Source: Alphaproteobacteria bacterium (lineage in GTDB: Bacteria; Pseudomonadota; Alphaproteobacteria; Sphingomonadales; Sphingomonadaceae). From it: a stretch of 11,680 bases of DNA. The translations under genes and the position numbers were made by a program. How positions within the stretch are numbered: the first letter of the stretch is position 1; the number at the start of each line of letters is the position of its first letter. A model generated the notes under the pieces. It was given only the letters and a program-made list of their open reading frames with translations. It had not been told where the DNA came from and ran no database searches. Location of the stretch: NCBI GenBank assembly GCA_028869975.1, contig JAGWQR010000078.1, positions 1 to 11,680 on the forward strand, read 5' to 3'. This document shows positions 7,082 through 11,680 of this stretch, piece after piece.

Positions 7082-8440
7082 CTAGACCTTCAGCAGCAGA
7101 TGGTCGCGTTCCCAAGAGCTGATGACGCCCTCAAACGCATCCAGCTCGGCCGCCTTGATCCCGAGGAAGGTTTTGACAAATTCCGCACCCAGCAGCTCGA
7201 TCACCGGAGCGCACAGAGCAAAACGATCGAGAGAATCCTGCAATGTTTTGGGCAAAGTACGCGGCTTGAGATAAGCATTCGAGCGGATGAGTGGCATCGG
7301 CTCCAACTTGTCACGAATGCCGATATAGCCGCACACCAGCGCCGCCGCAATTGCGAGATAGGGGTTCGCATCTGAGCCGGGCAGTCGGTTTTCGATCCGT
7401 GTGCTCGCGCCATCGGCAATCGGTACACGCAGACCGCAGGTGCGGTTGTCCAACCCCCATTGCAGGTTGATCGGCGCGCTGTGATTAGGGCGCATCCGCC
7501 GGAAGCTGTTGACATTGGGCGCATAGAGCGGCGTGATTTCAGGCAAATAAGTTTGCAACCCACCGACAAAGTGCTTGAACAAATCGGTGATATGGCCCTT
7601 GCGTCCATCCGAAAACAGGTTCTTGCCGGATGTTTTGTCGTGTAGTGAAATATGCTGGTGCATCGCCGAGCCGGGTTGGAACTCCATCGGTTTGGCCATG
7701 AAGGTGGCATAGACACCGTGGGATAGCGCAACCTGACGCACGATCCGCTTGAACACCATCACCTGATCGCACAAATGGATGGGCGCCCCATGGTTGAAAT
7801 TGATCTCCAACTGCGCGGTGCCGCTCTCATGAATCATCGTATCAAGATGCAGCGACGCAATCTCGGAATGATCGTAGATATCCTCGATGATGTCCTCATA
7901 TTCATTCACCGCTTCAAGCCCATAGGGCTGCGGCGCGGTTTCGGCACGGCCCGAGCGCCCGGTCGGCGGTTGTAGCGGCAGATCAGGATCGACATTGGTC
8001 TGGGTGAGGTAGAATTCAAGCTCGGGCGCAACCGCGACCGCCCAGCCTTCCTTGTCATACAGATCAAGAATGCGTTGCAGCACCCGGCGCGGCGCGATTT
8101 CGGTCGGCTTGCCATCGCGGTCGGTGGTATCGGCAAAGACGAACGCGGTCGGCGTCTTGAAGCCGGGCGCCACGCAGATCGACTCCGGATCGGGGTGGAG
8201 CGACACATCGGGGTCGCGATAGGCGGCATCCTCTTCGCTCACATCCACATCGGCATATTCGCCGGTCACGGTCACGTTGAAGATGGATTGTGGCATCCGC
8301 AGGCTGCCGTCATAGGCCGATTTGACGAACTTCTGCGCCGGCCAGACCTTGCCGCGCAGCACGCCATTCATATCGGGAACCAAGCACTCGACCTCGGAAA
8401 TCCCGCGCTCGGCAATCCAGCTTTTGAAAAAATCGGTCAT
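7082..8440 (-). CDS. puuA: Gamma-glutamylpolyamine (putrescine) synthetase, glutamine synthetase family
   Basis: ATP-dependent ligase joining the gamma-carboxyl of glutamate to an amino group of putrescine or another polyamine, a first step of gamma-glutamylated polyamine breakdown; cytoplasmic. The 452 residues fit PuuA/SpuB length. The N-terminal beta-grasp part contains LVPDMNGVLRGK (20-31). The catalytic domain shows metal-binding pairs Glu140/Glu142 (PELEF) and Glu205/Glu212 (HESGTAQLEIN), MAKP at 248-251, and GSAMHQHIS at 257-265 with the catalytic-site His261 (the usual GSGMH has Ala instead of Gly). APNVNSFRRMRP, DNRTCGLRVP and SDANPYL are the expected nucleotide and glutamate site motifs. 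The adenylylation loop around NLYDLP of true glutamine synthetases is absent, arguing against a housekeeping GlnA. Polyamine rather than another amine as acceptor is inferred from the flanking pot genes and SpuC-like enzyme. The start is 3 nt after the preceding stop, with GGAG 7 nt upstream. Confidence 0.88.
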   Translation of the reverse strand: MTDFFKSWIAERGISEVECLVPDMNGVLRGKVWPAQKFVKSAYDGSLRMPQSIFNVTVTGEYADVDVSEEDAAYRDPDVSLHPDPESICVAPGFKTPTAFVFADTTDRDGKPTEIAPRRVLQRILDLYDKEGWAVAVAPELEFYLTQTNVDPDLPLQPPTGRSGRAETAPQPYGLEAVNEYEDIIEDIYDHSEIASLHLDTMIHESGTAQLEINFNHGAPIHLCDQVMVFKRIVRQVALSHGVYATFMAKPMEFQPGSAMHQHISLHDKTSGKNLFSDGRKGHITDLFKHFVGGLQTYLPEITPLYAPNVNSFRRMRPNHSAPINLQWGLDNRTCGLRVPIADGASTRIENRLPGSDANPYLAIAAALVCGYIGIRDKLEPMPLIRSNAYLKPRTLPKTLQDSLDRFALCAPVIELLGAEFVKTFLGIKAAELDAFEGVISSWERDHLLLKV

Positions 8441-8443
8441 CGT

Positions 8444-9820
8444 CTAGCTCCGCTGTTCCAGTTCCGGTGTCGCCTCATCCAGCGCCGCCCGGATCGTATC
8501 AACCATGAAGTCGATCTCTTCATGGGTGATGATCAGCGGCGGCGAGAACACGATCGAATCGCGCACCGCGCGCACCATCAGCCCACGCCTTATACATGCA
8601 TCGCGCACCGGCACGCCAGAGGACTGGCTGGTGCCGCAGCGCCGGTTCGTGCCCTTTTCCGCCACAATCTCAACCGCGCCGATCAACCCGAGATTGCGCG
8701 CCTCACCGACGTGGCGGTGCCCGCGCAGCCGCTCAAGCGCCTTTGCCAGATAGGGGCCGGTGTCGGTGCGCGTGCGTTCAACGAGGCGTTCCTGTTCGAG
8801 GATCTCGACATTCTTGAGCGCGACCGCGCACGCCACCGGATGGCCGGAATAGGTATAACCATGCGTCCATTCTTCGTCTGACGCGCGCAGCGTCTCGACA
8901 ATCTCGGATGACACCGCCGTTGCCGAAACCGGAATATAACCCGACGACAGCCCCTTCGCCATGCAGACAATATCGGGCTTCGTGCCATAATGCTGGAAGC
9001 CGAACCACTCCCCCAGCCGCCCGAAGCCACAAATCACTTCGTCGGAAATATACAATATGCCGTATTTCTTGCAGATCGCGTCGATGCTCGGCCAGTATCC
9101 GGCAGGCGGGATGATCGCGCCGCCCGCACCCAGCACCGGATCACCAATGAACGCCGCCACCCGCTCGGGGCCGACCTGCAAGATGCGCTCTTCCAGCGCA
9201 TTGGCGGCACGGGTCGCAAACGCCTCCTCATCCTCGCCAAACCCTTCGCCGAAGGGATAGGGCTGCTGGATATGTTCGATGTCGGCAATGGGGGTGCCAT
9301 GCTGCTTGTGCATATAACTCATGCCGCCCAATGCCGCGCCGAGCACGGTGGTGCCATGATAGGCGTTGGTGCGCGCGATGAACACGGTGCGCTGCGGCTC
9401 GCCCTTCAAAATCCAGTAATAGCGCGCAAGCCGATACGCGGTATCATTCGCCTCCGAGCCTGAATTGTTGAAGAAGATGTGCTGCAAGTTGCCGCCGAGC
9501 TTCTCTGCCAGCTTGGCTGCCAGTTCAACTGCGGGCGGGGTCACGGTCTTGAACAAGGTGTTGTAGAAGGGCAGCTCCAGCATCTGGTCGTGCGCAACCT
9601 TGGCCAGTTCTTCGCGGCCATAGCCGGCATTGACGCACCACAGCCCCGCCATACCATCGAGCATCTTGTGACCGTCGATATCATAGATGGTCGAACCCTG
9701 CGCGCGCGTGATGATGCGGTTGCCGCCGCTGCGCTGATGCTCAGCATAGCTGGAATGCGCAGGCAGATGGTGCGCCACATCGAGTTTGCGCAGTCGCTCG
9801 GCATCATAATTCTTCAACAT
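8444..9820 (-). CDS. spuC: Putrescine:pyruvate aminotransferase (SpuC-like, class III)
   Basis: PLP enzyme transferring a terminal amino group of putrescine (or a related diamine) to pyruvate, giving 4-aminobutanal and alanine; cytoplasmic. With the ATG at 9820 it has 458 aa, like Pseudomonas SpuC (about 456), and matches it throughout: HHLPAHSSY near the start, LDGMAGLWCVNAGYGREEL (54-72), LPFYNTLF, NNSGSEANDT (118-127), HGYTYSGHPVA, and FSPPLIIT at the C-terminus. Tyr154-His155 stacks on PLP, Asp260 (SDEVICGFGR) contacts the pyridine nitrogen, and Lys289 (MAKGLSSGYIP) is the Schiff-base lysine. One oddity is GDPVLGAGG at 226-234, where many relatives have Glu instead of Asp227. A TTG at 9835 could extend the protein by 5 residues, but the ribosome site favours the ATG. 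It lies 19 nt after the ATPase and 3 nt before the synthetase. Exact amine preference (putrescine, cadaverine, spermidine) cannot be read from sequence. Confidence 0.9.
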   Translation of the reverse strand: MLKNYDAERLRKLDVAHHLPAHSSYAEHQRSGGNRIITRAQGSTIYDIDGHKMLDGMAGLWCVNAGYGREELAKVAHDQMLELPFYNTLFKTVTPPAVELAAKLAEKLGGNLQHIFFNNSGSEANDTAYRLARYYWILKGEPQRTVFIARTNAYHGTTVLGAALGGMSYMHKQHGTPIADIEHIQQPYPFGEGFGEDEEAFATRAANALEERILQVGPERVAAFIGDPVLGAGGAIIPPAGYWPSIDAICKKYGILYISDEVICGFGRLGEWFGFQHYGTKPDIVCMAKGLSSGYIPVSATAVSSEIVETLRASDEEWTHGYTYSGHPVACAVALKNVEILEQERLVERTRTDTGPYLAKALERLRGHRHVGEARNLGLIGAVEIVAEKGTNRRCGTSQSSGVPVRDACIRRGLMVRAVRDSIVFSPPLIITHEEIDFMVDTIRAALDEATPELEQRS

Positions 9821-9826
9821 GTTCTT

Positions 9827-9832
9827 CTCCTT
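9827..9832 (-). promoter_or_regulatory. Ribosome binding site of the SpuC-like gene
   Basis: AAGGAG on the minus strand, 6 nt before the ATG at 9820, between the ATPase stop and the aminotransferase. A TTG at 9835 lies upstream of this motif and so would not use it; the ATG is therefore the better start. Confidence 0.75.
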
Positions 9833-9839
9833 CAAACTT

Positions 9840-10964
9840 TCATGCCATCAGCACCGCGACCGCATCGGGCGCCCAGCGCAGCCACACCGGCGCGCCATCA
9901 TGGCACCAGTCATTGTCGTGGCGGCTGGCATTGGGGCGCAGCACTTTGAGCATCTGCGTGCCCACCTTCACCTCATACACCGTTTCCGAGCCGAGATAGG
10001 CGCTGTAGCTCACCACGCCCTCAACCAGATTGCTGCCCGCAGGTGCGGCCGGATTGGCCGCCGCTGGCCTATCTCCCTCGCGGCGGATGATCTCCATCTT
10101 CTCGGGGCGGATGGCGGCCCACACGGTTGATCCCGCCGCACCCGAGACGCCATGATCGAGCCAGATTTTCGTGCCCCAGGCGGGAGCATCAACCAGCGCC
10201 CGGCATGGTTCATCCTCAATCAGCGTGCCTTCAACCATGTTCACATTGCCGATAAAGTCCGCAACAAAGCGATTGGCGGGGAATTCATACATATCCCAGG
10301 GCGTGCCGCACTGTTGCAGCGTGCCGTTGTTCATCAGCGCACAACGATCGGCCATTGCCATCGCCTCATCCTGATCGTGCGTGACCATGACAAAGGTGAC
10401 ACCGACCTTGAGCTGAATCTGCGCCAGCTCCACCCGCATTGCCTCGCGCAATTTGGCATCGAGCGCCGACAAGGGCTCATCGAGCAGCAGCACCTTGGGC
10501 CGCTTGACCAGCGCGCGCGCCAACGCCACCCGTTGCCGCTGCCCGCCCGAGAGCTGATCGGGCTTGCGCGCGCCATAATCCGCCAGCTTGACCAGGTCGA
10601 GCGCTTCGGCCACCCGCGCGTCGCGCTCCGCCTTGGGCACACCATCAATCTTCAGGCCATAGGCGACATTATCTGCCACTGTCATGTGCGGAAACACCGC
10701 ATAAGACTGGAACACCATGTTAACGGGGCGCTTGTTGGGCGGCACCCCGGCCATATCGGCACCATCAATCAGGATGCGCCCCTCATCGGGAATTTCAAAC
10801 CCCGCGAGCATCCGCAGCAAGGTGGTTTTGCCACAGCCCGACGGGCCGAGCAGCGCGAAAAACTCACCCTGTTTGATCTCCAGTGAAACGGCACTCACCG
10901 CTGTCACGCCGCCATAGCGTTTGGTTACAGCTTCGATGCTGATGAGTGTGGGTTTGTCCGTCAT
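9840..10964 (-). CDS. potG: Polyamine ABC transporter ATP-binding protein (PotG/SpuF-like)
   Basis: ATPase that powers polyamine import from the cytoplasmic face; 374 aa with the ATG at 10964. Walker A GPSGCGKT is at 40-47, the Q-loop Gln at 86 (FQSYAVFPHMTV), the signature LSGGQ at 138-142, Walker B KVLLLDEP at 157-164 with catalytic Glu163, the D-loop SALD at 166-169 and the switch His196 (VTHDQDEA). The C-terminal 120 residues form a TOBE region with AIRPEKMEI and YSAYLGSETVYEV, closer in wording to E. coli PotG than PotA as I recall them. VPPNKRPVNMVFQ before the Q-loop also resembles PotG. The ATG is 2 nt beyond the permease stop and has a good ribosome site; a TTG at 10970 would overlap the permease by 4 nt but sits too close to that site. 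The annotation as polyamine rather than a related spermidine/iron/sugar ATPase rests on both sequence and neighbours. Confidence 0.93.
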   Translation of the reverse strand: MTDKPTLISIEAVTKRYGGVTAVSAVSLEIKQGEFFALLGPSGCGKTTLLRMLAGFEIPDEGRILIDGADMAGVPPNKRPVNMVFQSYAVFPHMTVADNVAYGLKIDGVPKAERDARVAEALDLVKLADYGARKPDQLSGGQRQRVALARALVKRPKVLLLDEPLSALDAKLREAMRVELAQIQLKVGVTFVMVTHDQDEAMAMADRCALMNNGTLQQCGTPWDMYEFPANRFVADFIGNVNMVEGTLIEDEPCRALVDAPAWGTKIWLDHGVSGAAGSTVWAAIRPEKMEIIRREGDRPAAANPAAPAGSNLVEGVVSYSAYLGSETVYEVKVGTQMLKVLRPNASRHDNDWCHDGAPVWLRWAPDAVAVLMA

Positions 10965-10966
10965 AA

Positions 10967-11680
10967 TCAATGCCCTCCCAGCCCTGCTGCGTCCTTGCCC
11001 TGCATCCTGAGACCGATCGCGGTCAGCACCACGGTAATCAATATCAGCAGCGTCGAGGCTGCGTTTATTTCGGGTGTCACCGCCGTGCGCAGCATCGAGT
11101 ATATCTTCACGGGGAAGGTGATGGTGTCCGGCCCGGCGGTGAAGAAGGTGATGACAAAGTCATCAAGGCTCAGCGTGAAGGCAAGCAGCGCGCCCGAAAT
11201 CAGCGCCGGTTGCAGATGGGGAACGAGCACATCAAGAAAGGCTCTCGTTTCGGAGGCGCCGAGATCTCGCGCCGCCTCCTCCTGCTCGCGGTTGAAACTC
11301 GCCAGCCGTGCGCGCGCCACCACCGCCACAAACGGAAAGCTGAACGAGATGTGCGCAATAATGATCGACCCGAGATTGAGCGGCCACACCAGATCAGCGG
11401 GCCAGGGCAGAACCTTCGAGAAGAACACCAGCATCGCCACGCCCATGCAGATTTCGGGCACCACAATCGGCAGCGCCATGGCCCCTTCAAACGCCGCCCG
11501 CCCCGGAAAGCGGAACCGCCAAAGCGCCACCGCAGCCAGCGTGCCGAGCACGACCGAAATGATCGTCGAGAACAGGGCGATGGTCAGCGAATTGGCAAAG
11601 GCGCTCAACAATTCGGAATCGTTCCAGATGTCGCCATACCATTTGGTGGTGAAACCGAGCCAGACAATGTTGCGCTTCGA
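10967..11680 (-). CDS. potC: Polyamine ABC transporter permease (PotC-like), 5' end off window
   Basis: Inner-membrane subunit that forms the polyamine channel with a partner permease. The frame is open to the right edge: 237 residues are visible and roughly the first 30-50, including the first helix, are missing. The first visible part, GFTTKWYGDIW, is the periplasmic segment typical of PotC/PotI after helix 1, and KIYSM near the end also favours PotC. About five hydrophobic helices follow. The EAA loop that docks to the ATPase is EEAARDLGASETRAFLDVLVP, with EAA at visible residues 135-137 (about 11270-11278), followed by LAFTLSLDDFVI, a strongly conserved stretch of this subfamily. The apparent TTG start at 11611 is internal and not real. 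The partner permease (PotB/PotH type) is not in the window and is expected just to the right. The gene ends 2 nt before the ATPase ATG. Confidence 0.92.
   Translation of the reverse strand, partial: SKRNIVWLGFTTKWYGDIWNDSELLSAFANSLTIALFSTIISVVLGTLAAVALWRFRFPGRAAFEGAMALPIVVPEICMGVAMLVFFSKVLPWPADLVWPLNLGSIIIAHISFSFPFVAVVARARLASFNREQEEAARDLGASETRAFLDVLVPHLQPALISGALLAFTLSLDDFVITFFTAGPDTITFPVKIYSMLRTAVTPEINAASTLLILITVVLTAIGLRMQGKDAAGLGGH
10973..10979 (-). promoter_or_regulatory. Ribosome binding site of the ABC ATPase gene
   Basis: GGGAGGG on the minus strand, 8 nt before the ATG at 10964 and inside the permease 3' end. It would be only 2 nt from the TTG at 10970, so it supports the ATG. Confidence 0.7.

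Noticed and set aside
7082..8440. Housekeeping glutamine synthetase GlnA
   Set aside because: The NLYDLP adenylylation loop is missing, the active-site wording differs, and the gene sits within a polyamine transport and breakdown operon.
8075..8881. + strand open frame (268 codons) across the synthetase/aminotransferase junction
   Set aside because: Spans the 3' and 5' ends of two real minus-strand genes in antisense; composition is typical of a mirror frame.
10152..10886. + strand open frame (244 codons) opposite the ABC ATPase
   Set aside because: Antisense to a gene with all ABC motifs in order; no independent support.
9..11611. Mobile elements, CRISPR arrays, tRNA or rRNA genes
   Set aside because: No transposase or integrase coding, no regularly spaced repeats and no tRNA-like cloverleaf were recognised; the window is almost fully coding with gaps under 100 nt.

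Overview
The window looks like chromosomal DNA from an alphaproteobacterium, most likely a sphingomonad. The evidence is high GC by eye, a TonB-dependent receptor with the EIVVTA TonB box common in that group, and tightly packed operons. The assignment rests on protein character only; there is no rRNA or marker gene to confirm it. I saw no tRNA, rRNA, CRISPR array, insertion sequence or phage gene.

Left part, + strand (1-3420): the C-terminal part of an MFS transporter whose start lies off the left edge, then a complete TonB-dependent outer-membrane receptor with its own strong ribosome binding site. Together they could form an outer-plus-inner membrane uptake pair, but neither sequence names a substrate. 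A strong hairpin (3420-3462) separates the receptor from the genes that converge on it.

Right part, - strand (3465-11680): seven closely spaced genes read right to left, almost certainly one operon continuing beyond the right edge. In transcription order they are: a PotC-like polyamine ABC permease (5' end cut off); a PotG-like ABC ATPase; a SpuC-like putrescine:pyruvate aminotransferase; a glutamine-synthetase-family gamma-glutamylpolyamine synthetase (PuuA/SpuB type); a PotD/PotF-like polyamine binding protein with a Tat-type lipoprotein signal; a second class III aminotransferase of the beta-alanine (omega-amino acid):pyruvate type; and a class III alcohol dehydrogenase (S-(hydroxymethyl)glutathione dehydrogenase). 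Gaps are 2, 19, 3, 0, 38 and 60 nt.

Inferred joint role: polyamines are imported by the ABC system, then gamma-glutamylated and/or deaminated by transfer of the amino group to pyruvate. The second aminotransferase could process the resulting omega-amino acids (GABA from putrescine, beta-alanine from the aminopropyl part of spermidine) to semialdehydes. No aldehyde dehydrogenase, gamma-glutamyl hydrolase, flavin oxidase or regulator is visible here; they may lie off the right edge or elsewhere. I do not see a wholly unknown system. The points worth a second look are the rearranged spu/puu-like gene order, the Tat-lipoprotein binding protein, and the glutathione-dependent dehydrogenase at the end of the operon.
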